Of a DNA stretch of 64,000 bases, positions 45,067 to 55,339 are shown one piece after another. The position numbers were made by a program, and so were the translations under genes. Origin of the DNA: Pseudomonas sp. Irchel 3E13 (GTDB lineage Bacteria > Pseudomonadota > Gammaproteobacteria > Pseudomonadales > Pseudomonadaceae); NCBI RefSeq assembly GCF_900187455.1, contig NZ_FYDX01000004.1, forward strand, positions 372,001-436,000, written 5' to 3'. Position 1 is the stretch's first letter. Each line of letters starts with the position of its first letter. Under the pieces are notes generated by a model. It worked only from the letters and a program-made list of their open reading frames with translations. It ran no database searches and was not told where the DNA came from.

Positions 45067-45228
45067 ATGAACCGTCGTAAAAAGATCAAACAGCTTTTAA
45101 AAGCGCATGCAAAAAAAGCCAGCGCCAAACTGGCGCCCAAGAGCAAACCTCAATACATCAGCAAGGCTGACCGACTGAAACTGGCCGCGCAATCCCCGCA
45201 GGACGACACGCCCCCTCCCGAAAGCTGA
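45067..45228 (+). CDS. Small basic DUF2986-type protein
   Basis: A 53-residue protein beginning MNRRKKIKQLLKAHAKKASA and continuing with KPQYISKADRLKLA; this is the DUF2986 small basic protein widely found in Pseudomonas and other gamma-proteobacteria. The function is unknown; the high Lys/Arg content suggests nucleic-acid contact. It is too short for many gene callers. Confidence 0.85.
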   Translation: MNRRKKIKQLLKAHAKKASAKLAPKSKPQYISKADRLKLAAQSPQDDTPPPES

Positions 45229-45330
45229 GCACACCGCCCCGCCAGTCTTCCTGCAATCCAGGATATGACCCTCCCGAACCCCGTATTGCACCAAACGGCG
45301 GGGGCGGCAGTTCGCGGCGCAGGTAGATTT

Positions 45331-45349
45331 GCGAACGATTCTTAATCAC
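45331..45349 (+). promoter_or_regulatory. Fur-box-like site upstream of second sigma gene
   Basis: GCGAACGATTCTTAATCAC resembles Pseudomonas Fur boxes (10 of 19 consensus positions, with the GATTCTTA core) and lies about 60-75 nt before the sigma start. Confidence 0.5.
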
Positions 45350-45407
45350 TATATTCTTCGCGCTTTCCCGCCGGGCCCTGCCGGCTTCTGAACACGTGAG
45401 GTTCGCC

Positions 45408-45920
45408 TTGGCTGACGATCTGGACCGGTTGTTTCGCCTTTATCACCGCGACTTGCAGAACATCGCCTATCGCCGTCTGGGCGATCGCGAGTTGGCGGCC
45501 GACCTCACCCAGGACACCTTCGTGCGCTACGCCGGCCTCGGCCAGCAGCAACAAACCGACGGCATCCTGAACCCGCGCTTCTTCCTGATCCGGGTGCTCG
45601 GCAACCTGATCATCGACCTGGCCCGCGGGCGTAAACGCCAGGGCTCGCCCGTTGAACTCTCGGAGGTGCAGGACGAGTTGCTCGACCCGCGTCCCGGCCC
45701 CGAACGGCTGTTCGAGTTGCGCCAGCAATTGCAGTGCCTGCACCTGGCCCTGAGCGAACTGCCGGAGAATTGCCGCACCGCGCTGCTGCTCAACCGCATC
45801 GAGGGCCTGAGCCACCAGGCGATTGCCGAACGCCTGGAGGTTTCCCCGAGCATGGTCAGCAAATACATCATGCGTGCGTTGCGGCATTGCGTCCGCAGTC
45901 TTGAGCTGCTGGAGGACTGA
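45408..45920 (+). CDS. FecI-type extracytoplasmic-function sigma factor (cassette 2)
   Basis: A 170-residue ECF sigma factor with region 2 (TQDTFVRYAGLGQQQ, then NPRFFLIRVLGNLIIDLARG) and region 4 (RTALLLNRIEGLSHQAIAER, then LEVSPSMVSKYIM). I prefer the TTG at 45408 because GTGAGG lies 6 nt upstream; using the GTG at 45396 would place the start inside that site and add four residues. It is followed by its FecR partner (3-nt gap) and receptor. It should activate the receptor gene at 46977. Confidence 0.9.
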   Translation: MADDLDRLFRLYHRDLQNIAYRRLGDRELAADLTQDTFVRYAGLGQQQQTDGILNPRFFLIRVLGNLIIDLARGRKRQGSPVELSEVQDELLDPRPGPERLFELRQQLQCLHLALSELPENCRTALLLNRIEGLSHQAIAERLEVSPSMVSKYIMRALRHCVRSLELLED

Positions 45921-45923
45921 GCG

Positions 45924-46877
45924 ATGGCCGCGATCCGCGCGAAAGACCTCGACTGTCCCCTGCCCGGCCTGACCGATGAAGCGCTGCAATGGCTGGTGGA
46001 CCTGCACAGCGGCACGGCCGACGACGGCGATTGGGCAAACTACCAGCGCTGGTGCGAACGCTCCGAGCAGCATCAGGCCGCGTCGCTTGCCGCCGAACGG
46101 CTGTGGGAACGCCTGGGCAGTGCGCTGCAACGCCCGGCGCCTCGGCGCCGCGCCGGTCCCGTCCTGGGCCTGGTGCTGGCGCTCGGCCTGGCCAGCGGCG
46201 CTGCATGGCAGGTGCGCGAAGACGGCTGGCTGGCCGACCAGCGCACCGGCGCGGGCGAGCGCCGCGAGTTGCAGTTGAGCGATGGCTCGCAGCTGCACCT
46301 GGCCCCGCAAACCCGTGTCGACATCCAGATCGAAGGCAACCGCCGCACGCTGCGCCTGTACGCCGGCGAGCTGTTCGTGCAGGTTGCGGCCGACGCCTCG
46401 CGCCCCTTCGAAGTACAGGCCGCGGACGGCACGCTGCGCGCCCTCGGCACCGGCTTCGACGTACGCCGCGACGGTTCGCGGGTGCGCCTTGTGGTCACCG
46501 AACACAGCGTGGGCGTCACCCGCCAGGGCGCCGGCACGCAGACCGTGGTGCAGGCCGGACAGGCCCTCAGTTATGACGCACATGGCGTGTCGAAACCGCT
46601 CGACGTCGACGCCGACAGCCTGACCGCCTGGCGTCGCGACCGGCTGATCTTCGACGGCGAGCCGTTGGGCGAGGTGCTCGACGAACTGTCGCGGTATCAC
46701 AAAGGGCTGCTGTGGATCCGCGATCCGGCGCTGCGCCAGTTGCCGGTCACCGGCCTGTTCGAAACCCGTGACCTCGACGCGCAACTGGCCTTGCTGCAAC
46801 AGTCGCTGCCGATCCGCATCCGCAAATTGCCGTGGCTGACGGTGGTGGAGGCGGACGAGCAGCGCAAAACGCGATAA
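45924..46877 (+). CDS. FecR-type anti-sigma factor/signal transducer (cassette 2)
   Basis: A 317-residue protein with the cytoplasmic DUF4880-like start (LTDEALQWLVDLHSGTADDG, then YQRWCERSEQHQAA), one membrane helix (about 78-95), and the periplasmic FecR domain (GERRELQLSDGSQLHLAPQT onward). It pairs with the sigma factor directly upstream and the receptor downstream. Confidence 0.93.
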   Translation: MAAIRAKDLDCPLPGLTDEALQWLVDLHSGTADDGDWANYQRWCERSEQHQAASLAAERLWERLGSALQRPAPRRRAGPVLGLVLALGLASGAAWQVREDGWLADQRTGAGERRELQLSDGSQLHLAPQTRVDIQIEGNRRTLRLYAGELFVQVAADASRPFEVQAADGTLRALGTGFDVRRDGSRVRLVVTEHSVGVTRQGAGTQTVVQAGQALSYDAHGVSKPLDVDADSLTAWRRDRLIFDGEPLGEVLDELSRYHKGLLWIRDPALRQLPVTGLFETRDLDAQLALLQQSLPIRIRKLPWLTVVEADEQRKTR

Positions 46878-46880
46878 CCC

Positions 46881-46908
46881 GAAAAATTTTTCACGCGGCA
46901 CTGTCAGG
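46881..46908 (+). promoter_or_regulatory. Likely FecI-type promoter before receptor 2
   Basis: GAAAAATTTTT (46881-46891) and CTGTCAGG (46901-46908) match the -35 A/T-rich and TGTC-type -10 elements described for Pseudomonas iron-starvation sigma promoters, and lie between the FecR stop and the receptor start. Confidence 0.5.
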
Positions 46909-46976
46909 TTTGAAATGTTCAGCGTCTTTCCCATTTGAGAGTGATTTTTAATTAGCTGATTTCAGCGGGGAGAGAC

Positions 46977-49421
46977 ATGCAACAATCCTTCAAACGTGCC
47001 GCGCTCGGCCTGGCGATGAGTACGGCCTGCGGCCTGGCGTTTGCCGTGAGCACCCAGACACTGGCGGCCGATGCCGCACAAAGCGCGACCCGCGCCTTTG
47101 CGATTCCGGCCGGCCCTCTCGGCCAGGCACTGACGCGCTTCAGCGATCAGAGCGGCCTGCGCCTGATCGTCAACAGCGAATTGCTGGCCGGGCGCAACAG
47201 CCCGGGCCTGAACGGCCATTACAGCGTCGCCCAGGGCGTGCAACGCCTGCTCGCCGGCAGCGGCCTGAGCGCGGCGCTGAGCGGTGACACCCTGCTGATC
47301 ACCGAAGCCACGCAAGAGGGCTCGGCCATGGAACTGGGCGTGACCCGCATCAACTCCGAGCAACTGGGCGCCACCACCGAAGGCAGTGGTTCCTACACCA
47401 CCGGCGCGGTCACCCTGGGCAAGAGCGCGCAGAAGTTGAAGGACATCCCGCAGTCGGTCAGCGTGCTGACGCGCAAGCGCATGGACGACCAGAACATCGT
47501 CAACCTCAAGCAGGCGCTGGAAAACACCACCGGCGTGAGCGCGATCAAGTCGCCCGGCTCCGGCCTGTTCATTTTCTCCCGCGGCTTCGACATCGAGAGC
47601 ATCCAGTACGACGGCGTGCCGGTGCCGCGTAACGTCTATTCGCTGGGCAGCTACATCAGCGAGAACATGTCGATCTACGACCGCATGGAAGTCATGCGCG
47701 GTGCCGCCAGCCTGCTGCAAGGCGCGAATAACCCGGGCGGCGCGATCAACATGGTGCGCAAGCGCCCGCAGGCCGAGCCGACCGTGACCCTGACCACCAA
47801 GGCCGGGAGCTGGGACCGCTACGGCATGCAGGTCGACGCCGGCAGCGCGCTCAACGATGAAGGGACGGTCCGCGGCCGCGCGGTGGTCGACTACCAGAAG
47901 GGCAACTCCTTCACCGACTCGCTGTGGAACTGGGAACAGACCGTCTACGCCGCGCTGGACTTCGACCTCAGCAGCGACACCACGCTAGGCGTCGGCGCGA
48001 GCAACAAGAAGACCCACTACCAGCCGTACATGATCGGCCTGCCGCGCAACCGCGACGGCAGCCGCCTGGACGTCGGCCGTTCGACCTATGTCGGCGCCAA
48101 CTGGAACCGCGCCAGCAGCGACCAGACCGCCATCTACCTCGACCTCGAGCACCGCTTCAACGACGCCTGGCGCTTCAAGGCCTCGGCCTTGGGCATGTTC
48201 GAGTCCAACGAAGCGGTGTACCAGTTCATCACCGGCGCCGCAGGGCCAGGCCCGAAACCGATCTATGCCGACTACGGCACCGACTTCAGCAACCACAACC
48301 TGGGCCTGGACATGTACGTCGATGGCCAGTTCGAAGGGCTGGGCTTCAAGCAGAGCCTGGTGCTGGGTGCCAACTATTCGAAATACACCACCGACGATGG
48401 CTACGCCCGCGCCTTCACCCCCGGCGTGGACATCACCAACGTCGACCATGACCGCCCGTACCAGACCTACAACGGCATCGCCGACCGCGCCAACCTGACC
48501 ACCAGCCAATACGACGTGCGCCAGAAAGGCATCTACGCCAGCTACCGGATCAACCTGCTGGAGCCGCTGACCCTGGTGCTGGGCAGCCGGGCGAGCTGGT
48601 ATGAAATGAGCTACGACGCGGACAACTACTTCCAGCGCGAAATCGACGGCGATCCGGTGCACTCCACCGCCCAGAGCACCGGCAAGGTCACTCCGTTCGC
48701 CGGCCTGGTCTACGCCCTCAACGAGCAGTGGTCGGCCTATGCCAGCTACGCCGACGTGTTCATTCCGCAAAGCGAACGCGGCCTCAACCAGGCGCCGCTG
48801 AAACCGATCACCGGCACCAACTATGAAATCGGTATCAAGGGCGAGTTGATGGACGGCCGCCTGAACACCTCGCTGACGGTATTCCGCTACCTGCATGAAA
48901 ACCGTGCGGTCGCCGACCTGGACAGTGGTTTCGAGTGCGATGGCTGGTACTGCTCGATGGCCAGCGGCAAGGTGCGCAGCCAGGGGATCGAACTGGAAGT
49001 GAACGGCGAGGTGCTGCCGGGCCTGCAACTGTCCAGCGGCTACACCTACAACACCACCCGCTTCATGGACGACCCGGAACTCAAGGGCAAGACGTTCAGC
49101 ACCTTCACCCCCAAGCACATGCTGCGGGTGTGGGCCGACTACCAGTTGCCGGGTGACCTGGAGCGCGTCAGCATCGGCGGCGGCGTCAACAGCCAGAGCC
49201 GCACCATCGGCTTCGACCGCGCCTATGAAGCCAGCGGCTTCTCCATCTGGAGCGCGCGGGTGGCCTACAAGGTCAGCGATCAGGTCAGCGTGGCGGCCAA
49301 CCTGAACAACCTGTTCGACAAGGACTACGTGATTCCGTCGTACGGGACGCTGGCCGGCAACAACTACTTCGGCGACCCGCGCAACGTGATGTTCACCCTG
49401 ACCTACACGCCGACCTTCTGA
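46977..49421 (+). CDS. TonB-dependent siderophore receptor with signalling domain (cassette 2)
   Basis: An 814-residue receptor with signal peptide (about 1-31), STN domain (about 38-105: AFAIPAGPLGQALTRFSDQS), plug (about 130-270: GAVTLGKSAQKLKDIPQSVS, GAASLLQGANNPGGAINM) and barrel ending in Phe (NVMFTLTYTPTF). AGGGGAG-type Shine-Dalgarno (GGGGAGAG) precedes the ATG. It is related to receptor 1 and to the relic at 17123. With no synthesis genes nearby, it probably takes up a xenosiderophore. Confidence 0.94.
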   Translation: MQQSFKRAALGLAMSTACGLAFAVSTQTLAADAAQSATRAFAIPAGPLGQALTRFSDQSGLRLIVNSELLAGRNSPGLNGHYSVAQGVQRLLAGSGLSAALSGDTLLITEATQEGSAMELGVTRINSEQLGATTEGSGSYTTGAVTLGKSAQKLKDIPQSVSVLTRKRMDDQNIVNLKQALENTTGVSAIKSPGSGLFIFSRGFDIESIQYDGVPVPRNVYSLGSYISENMSIYDRMEVMRGAASLLQGANNPGGAINMVRKRPQAEPTVTLTTKAGSWDRYGMQVDAGSALNDEGTVRGRAVVDYQKGNSFTDSLWNWEQTVYAALDFDLSSDTTLGVGASNKKTHYQPYMIGLPRNRDGSRLDVGRSTYVGANWNRASSDQTAIYLDLEHRFNDAWRFKASALGMFESNEAVYQFITGAAGPGPKPIYADYGTDFSNHNLGLDMYVDGQFEGLGFKQSLVLGANYSKYTTDDGYARAFTPGVDITNVDHDRPYQTYNGIADRANLTTSQYDVRQKGIYASYRINLLEPLTLVLGSRASWYEMSYDADNYFQREIDGDPVHSTAQSTGKVTPFAGLVYALNEQWSAYASYADVFIPQSERGLNQAPLKPITGTNYEIGIKGELMDGRLNTSLTVFRYLHENRAVADLDSGFECDGWYCSMASGKVRSQGIELEVNGEVLPGLQLSSGYTYNTTRFMDDPELKGKTFSTFTPKHMLRVWADYQLPGDLERVSIGGGVNSQSRTIGFDRAYEASGFSIWSARVAYKVSDQVSVAANLNNLFDKDYVIPSYGTLAGNNYFGDPRNVMFTLTYTPTF

Positions 49422-49439
49422 GGCGCGGCGTCAACACAC

Positions 49440-49463
49440 GGGACGCCCGCCGCCGGGCGCCCC
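49440..49463. terminator. Hairpin between receptor 2 and alcohol dehydrogenase
   Basis: GGGACGCCCG (49440-49449) and CGGGCGCCCC (49454-49463) form a 10-bp stem with one mismatch between two convergent genes. Confidence 0.5.
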
Positions 49464-49472
49464 GCTCCCTTG

Positions 49473-50567
49473 CTACGGCTTGATCGCGATCTTGAGCACG
49501 CCGTCGCGCTGATGGGCGAACAGGTCATAGGCCGCGACGATGTCGCCCAGCGGGTAATGGTGGGTCACCAGTGAGCCGAAATCCGCCCGGTTCGACGCGA
49601 TCACGCTCATCAGCCGGCGCATGCGCTCCTTGCCGCCAGGACACAGCGCGGTATTGATCCGGTGGTCTCCCAGGCCGGCAGCAAAAGCCGCGAGCGGGAT
49701 CTTCACATCGCTGGAGTACACGCCCAGGCTGGAAAGCGTGCCGCCCGGCTTGAGCACCTTCATGGCCTGCTCGAACGTCGACGGCAGCCCCAGGCATTCG
49801 ATGGAAGAATCGGCGCCGCGCCCACGGGTCAGCTTCATCACCTCCTCCACCACATCGCACTGGTTGAAGTTCAGCGTGATGTCGGCGCCCATGGTCCGGG
49901 AAATGCCCAGGCGATGGTCGTTGCCATCGACCGCGATGATGGTCGACGCGCCCAGCAGCCGCGCCCCGGCGGTTGCGCACAGGCCGATCGGCCCCTGCGC
50001 GAAGATGACCACGGTGTCGCCGATGCGGATATTGGCGTTCTCCGCACCCTTGAAGCCGGTCGACATGATGTCGGGGCACATCAACACCTGTTCATCGGTC
50101 AGGCCATCGGGAATCGGCGCCAGATTGCCCTCGGCATCCGGCACCAGCACGTATTCGGCCTGGGTGCCGTCGATCAGGTTGCCGAAGCGCCAGCCGGCCG
50201 TGGCCTTGTAGCCGTGGCATTCGCAAGCGCCGCGGTCCAGCAGGTAACTGCCGTCCTGCGAGGCAACCCCGTCCTGAGCGGCGTAGGAATTGAAGTTGGG
50301 GCAGATCGCCCCGGCGATCACCCGCTGGCCTTCCTTGTAGCCCTTGACCGCGCTGCCGAGCTTCTCGATCACCCCCACCGGCTCATGGCCAACGGTCAGC
50401 CCCCGGGCGATCGGGTACTCGCCCTTGAGAATATGCACATCGGTGCCGCAGATGGTCGTCGTGGTGATGCGAATCAGCGCATCGGTGGGGCCAACGTCCG
50501 GGATCGGCTTATCCGCCAGTTCGATTCGCCCGGGCGCTACGAAAACGGCTGCTCTCATCGTGGCCAT
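49473..50567 (-). CDS. Zinc-dependent medium-chain alcohol dehydrogenase
   Basis: A 364-residue MDR enzyme. The catalytic-zinc ligands are Cys in TICGTDVH, His-Glu in GHEPVG, and Asp in CPDIMSTGF. The last feature and GWRFGNLIDGTQAEYVLV resemble the secondary alcohol dehydrogenases of the Thermoanaerobacter/Clostridium type. The Rossmann motif is GPIGLCATAGARLLGA. It oxidises an alcohol, probably secondary, with NAD(P). It is divergent from a GAF histidine kinase with 197 bp between them. Confidence 0.88.
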   Translation of the reverse strand: MATMRAAVFVAPGRIELADKPIPDVGPTDALIRITTTTICGTDVHILKGEYPIARGLTVGHEPVGVIEKLGSAVKGYKEGQRVIAGAICPNFNSYAAQDGVASQDGSYLLDRGACECHGYKATAGWRFGNLIDGTQAEYVLVPDAEGNLAPIPDGLTDEQVLMCPDIMSTGFKGAENANIRIGDTVVIFAQGPIGLCATAGARLLGASTIIAVDGNDHRLGISRTMGADITLNFNQCDVVEEVMKLTRGRGADSSIECLGLPSTFEQAMKVLKPGGTLSSLGVYSSDVKIPLAAFAAGLGDHRINTALCPGGKERMRRLMSVIASNRADFGSLVTHHYPLGDIVAAYDLFAHQRDGVLKIAIKP

Positions 50568-50764
50568 CTCTCATCCTCCTGACTGCTGAAATGTGCTGAG
50601 CCATCAAGCAAAGCCCAGCCAGCGCCGTCTGGCAAACATCAGGGGGAATGTTGTTGGCTATTGATCGCGTTCAGAACAGCCGTTTGAACTTCCGAGCGCC
50701 GGTTATTGGCCCGCCTGCCGATTAACGATTACTCTCTCGAAGCACTCACTCGAACGCCCCGAAC

Positions 50765-51958
50765 ATGACCAGCCCAGAGTTTTCGCAAGACATCAATGCC
50801 GTTCAAGCTATCCAAGCGGTGCCGGTCATCCTGAGCATGGTCAAGCACTACACCGGGATGCGCTTCGCCGCCGTGGCCCGGGTGACCGAAAAGAACTGGG
50901 TGACCTGCGCCGTCGATGATTCCATTGAGTTCGGCTTGAAGCCCGGTGACGAACTGGTGCTTGAATCAACCATCTGCCACGAAATCCGCCAGCACCGAAA
51001 GCCGGTGATCTTTGGCCATGCCAGCCAGCACCCGGTTTTTTCCCTGCACCACACCCCCAAAACCTACGGACTCGAGAGCTACATCTCGATTCCCATCGTC
51101 AAGGCCAATGGCGACTTCTTCGGCACCCTGTGCGCCATCGACTCGGTACCCGCCCACCTTGATGAACCGTCAATAGCCCAGACGCTGACCCTCTTCGCCC
51201 AATTGATCGCGATGAGCCTCGACACTCACGACACCCTTCACACCACTCAGGCCGCATTGGCGAGCGCCCATGAACAAGGCCGGCTGCGCGAGCAGTTCGT
51301 CGCGGTGCTCGGTCACGACTTGCGCACCCCGCTCAGTGCCGTCCGGATGAGCGCCGACCTGCTGGAAACCAAGACCACCGATAAACGATCACTCAAACTG
51401 GTGTCGGCGATCCGCAACAGCGCCCTCCGCATGGGCGTGCTGATCGAAAACGTGCTGGACCTGGCGCGCGGCCGGATGGGCGGCGGGATTCCGATCAAGC
51501 GGCAACTGGTCGATGACCTCGGCCACACGCTTGGCCTGACCCTGGCTGAGCATCAAAGCTCACACCCGAACGTCACCTTCCTGCCTGCGCTGGACCTGCC
51601 GAGCGGCGTCTATTGCGACCCGGTGCGGATCAGCCAGGTGCTCTCGAACCTGTTGGGCAATGCCGTGACTCACGGCTCGACCACCACGCCGGTCACCGTC
51701 CAGGCCCACGCGCTGAACGATGAAATCGTCATCTCCGTGACCAACCAGGGCCCACCCATCCCCGCGCAACTGATGCCGTTGCTGTTTGAACCCTTTACCC
51801 GCTCGGAGGCAGGGCAACACGGTGAAGGCCTGGGCTTGGGGCTGTATATCGCCTCGCAGATTGTGACGGCCCACAACGGCACCCTGAACGTTGTCTCCAC
51901 GCCCGAAGCGGGCACCTGTTTCGTCGCGAGATTCCCCGCGAAGCTGCAATGGGCCTGA
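50765..51958 (+). CDS. GAF-domain histidine kinase
   Basis: A 397-residue cytosolic hybrid-free kinase: GAF domain (about 15-155), HisKA with phospho-acceptor H184 (LGHDLRTPLSAVRMSADLL), and HATPase_c with N-box QVLSNLLGNAVTHG and G-box GLGLGLYIASQIVTAHNG. No response regulator is adjacent. The signal is unknown; the GAF domain resembles those fused to light- or redox-insensitive bacterial kinases. It ends in a clear hairpin. Confidence 0.9.
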   Translation: MTSPEFSQDINAVQAIQAVPVILSMVKHYTGMRFAAVARVTEKNWVTCAVDDSIEFGLKPGDELVLESTICHEIRQHRKPVIFGHASQHPVFSLHHTPKTYGLESYISIPIVKANGDFFGTLCAIDSVPAHLDEPSIAQTLTLFAQLIAMSLDTHDTLHTTQAALASAHEQGRLREQFVAVLGHDLRTPLSAVRMSADLLETKTTDKRSLKLVSAIRNSALRMGVLIENVLDLARGRMGGGIPIKRQLVDDLGHTLGLTLAEHQSSHPNVTFLPALDLPSGVYCDPVRISQVLSNLLGNAVTHGSTTTPVTVQAHALNDEIVISVTNQGPPIPAQLMPLLFEPFTRSEAGQHGEGLGLGLYIASQIVTAHNGTLNVVSTPEAGTCFVARFPAKLQWA

Positions 51959-51962
51959 CCTG

Positions 51963-51996
51963 AAACAGGGCGGTCAACCACGACCGCCGCCTGTTT
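51963..51996 (+). terminator. Terminator after the GAF kinase gene
   Basis: AAACAGG-GCGGTC (51963-51975) pairs with GACCGC and CCTGTTT (51982-51987, 51990-51996), with a two-base bulge and a 6-nt loop, starting 5 nt after the stop codon. Confidence 0.6.
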
Positions 51997-52143
51997 GGCG
52001 CCGAGCGTTACCCCACTAATGAATCATCTTCATAAGTGCTTGCCGATTTATCCATCTAGTCCCCATCCCCCTCCTCGCTTAGTGTTTTCCCAACGAATGT
52101 GCGTCAGGCCAAAAGCTCGCGCGCACGCCTGCCAACGGTTTGA

Positions 52144-53148
<1,005 letters not shown>

Positions 53149-53303
53149 TTGCGCTCGCACATGAGCGCGAGCCTTCGGGTCGGGCTGAGTGCGGAACAGT
53201 TGCATCACGTCTACCAAGTGTTAGCCGAACGGGGCGATGAACAGTCAGGCAGGCGAGCGAGTACCGCATTGGCACAAGCACTTGCGTTATCAGGAGAAAA
53301 ATC

Positions 53304-54371
53304 ATGAGAAATACCTTTTTGAAAGCCTCGCTCATGGCCGCAATGGTCGGCCTCTCCACAGGCGAAGCCAGCGCCGCGGACTACAAGGCCAACCCGTTTA
53401 CCCTGGTCTACGACGGCGCGCTTGCGAAAAATGAGCCCGGCAAGGTCAACCTCCATCCCGTTACCTACAAATTGAATGGCCTGGATATCGCCGCCAACGT
53501 CTACACCCCGGCCGACTACGACCCGAAGAAGGCGTACCCGACGGTCGTCGTCGCCCACCCGAATGGCGGGGTGAAAGAGCAAGTCGCCGGCCTCTACGCG
53601 CAGCGCCTGGCTGAGCAGGGCTACATCACCATCACCGCAGATGCCGCCTACCAGGGCGGCAGCGCAGGACAGCCGCGCAGTGTCGACAAGCCGGCAAACC
53701 GGATCGAGGATATCCACGGCATGGCGGACTTCATCACCCGCTATGCCGGGGTCGATGGTGAGCGCGTGGGGCTGCTGGGTATCTGTGGCGGCGGGGGCTA
53801 TTCGTTGGCGGCTGCCGAGACCGACAAGCGCTTCAAGTCGGTGGCCACCGTCAGCATGTTCAATTCCGGGCGGGTTCGTCGCAATGGCTACAACGACTCG
53901 CAACTGGATACCGTCCAGCAACGCCTGCGCCAGGCTTCCGCGGCCCGCGCCCAGGAAGCGGCCGGCGGCGCGGTGCTCTACTCGGGCGATGCCAACCTGA
54001 CGGATGAACAGATCGCCAAACTGCCCTTCGACCTGTACCGCGAGGGTTACGCGTACTACTGGAAGACCCACGCCCACCCCAACTCGACCTTTAAGTACAC
54101 CACCAGCAGCCTGCTCGACCTGATGCGCTTCGATGCCACCGACCAGATCGAACTGATCGACCAGCCCTTGCTGATGATTGCCGGCAGCAAGGCGGACAGC
54201 CTGTACATGACCAGGGACGCATTCGCCAAAGCGACCGGCACCCAGGACAAGGAACTGTTCATGATCGACGGCGCGACCCATATCGAAACCTACTGGGTGC
54301 CGCGCTATGTGGACGCGGCGATGGGCAAGTTGACGGCGTTCTACGCTAAAACCCTGTCTGATCCGCGTTGA
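53304..54371 (+). CDS. Exported alpha/beta hydrolase, dienelactone-hydrolase-like
   Basis: A 355-residue protein with a signal peptide (about 1-25, ending GEASAAD). It has the alpha/beta-hydrolase fold with nucleophile elbow GICGGGGYS, where Cys replaces the usual Ser, as in dienelactone hydrolases. A likely acid (IAGSKADSLYM) and His (IDGATHIETYW) follow. CAGGAG precedes the ATG. Such exported YcjY-like enzymes act on unknown esters or lactones. It is next to an aldo/keto reductase and a LysR regulator, which may be functionally linked. Confidence 0.85.
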   Translation: MRNTFLKASLMAAMVGLSTGEASAADYKANPFTLVYDGALAKNEPGKVNLHPVTYKLNGLDIAANVYTPADYDPKKAYPTVVVAHPNGGVKEQVAGLYAQRLAEQGYITITADAAYQGGSAGQPRSVDKPANRIEDIHGMADFITRYAGVDGERVGLLGICGGGGYSLAAAETDKRFKSVATVSMFNSGRVRRNGYNDSQLDTVQQRLRQASAARAQEAAGGAVLYSGDANLTDEQIAKLPFDLYREGYAYYWKTHAHPNSTFKYTTSSLLDLMRFDATDQIELIDQPLLMIAGSKADSLYMTRDAFAKATGTQDKELFMIDGATHIETYWVPRYVDAAMGKLTAFYAKTLSDPR

Positions 54372-54445
54372 GCGCACTTCAGCTTCGCCATGCGGGACCG
54401 GGCTGCATCGGATAATCTCGGGCGTCTCATAAGAGGTTTTCACCC

Positions 54446-55339
54446 ATGTACCGTCCCAACCTCAACGACCTGCAAGCCTTCGTGGTGATTACCCGCGAGG
54501 GCAGCTTCACCCGCGCGGCGGCGCAGCTCGGGGTTTCGCAGTCGGCCCTGAGCCACACCCTTCGCGCCCTCGAAGCGCGGCTCGGGGTGCGGCTGCTGAC
54601 CCGCACCACCCGCAGCGTCTCGACCACCGAAGCCGGCCAGCGCCTGTACCTGTCCATGGCGCCGTTGTTCGCGGAGATCGATCAGGAACTGGCGGTCGTC
54701 AGCGAGTACCGCGACACCCCGGCCGGCACCGTGCGCATTTCAGCGTCCGAACATGCGGCGAACAACATCCTCTGGCCCGCGCTGCTCAAGGTGCTTCCCG
54801 ACTACCCGGACATCCATGTCGAAATCACCGTCGACTATGCCCTCACCGACATCGTCGCGCAGCGCTATGACGCCGGGGTCCGGCTGGGCGAACAGGTCGC
54901 CAGGGACATGATTGCCGTGCCGATCGGCCCGTCGCTGCGCATGGCGGTGGTGGGCTCGCCGAAGTACTTCGAAAACCGCCCGGTACCGTTGGTGCCGGGC
55001 GATCTTGCCGGCCACAACTGCATCAATCTGCGCCTGCCCACTCACGGCAGCCTGTTGCAATGGGACTTCGAGCAAGACGGCCGCGAGCTGAAAGTCCGCG
55101 TCGAAGGCCAATGGACGTTCAACAGCAGCCTGCCGATCCTGCGCGGCGCGATAGCCGGGTGCGGGCTGGGTTTCCTGCCGGAGGACATGGTGACGAAGGA
55201 AGTGGCCGATGGATCGCTGATACGGGTGCTCGAGGACTGGTGCCAGCCGTTCGCCGGCTACCACCTCTATTACCCGAACCGCCGCGAGCATTCCTCGGCG
55301 TTCCGGGTGGTGGTGGATGCACTGCGTTACAGCTGCTGA
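54446..55339 (+). CDS. LysR-family regulator
   Basis: A 297-residue LysR regulator: N-terminal winged HTH (LNDLQAFVVITREGSFTRAA, AQLGVSQSALSHTLRALEAR) and a periplasmic-binding-fold effector domain (about 90-290). AAGAGG lies ahead of the ATG. It probably controls the aldo/keto reductase-hydrolase genes upstream. Its 3' end overlaps the convergent dehydrogenase gene by 13 bp. Confidence 0.92.
   Translation: MYRPNLNDLQAFVVITREGSFTRAAAQLGVSQSALSHTLRALEARLGVRLLTRTTRSVSTTEAGQRLYLSMAPLFAEIDQELAVVSEYRDTPAGTVRISASEHAANNILWPALLKVLPDYPDIHVEITVDYALTDIVAQRYDAGVRLGEQVARDMIAVPIGPSLRMAVVGSPKYFENRPVPLVPGDLAGHNCINLRLPTHGSLLQWDFEQDGRELKVRVEGQWTFNSSLPILRGAIAGCGLGFLPEDMVTKEVADGSLIRVLEDWCQPFAGYHLYYPNRREHSSAFRVVVDALRYSC

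Noticed and set aside
45331..45420. GTG at 45396 as the start of the second sigma factor
   Set aside because: It would place the start codon inside the only good Shine-Dalgarno sequence; the TTG at 45408 fits better, though this is not proven.
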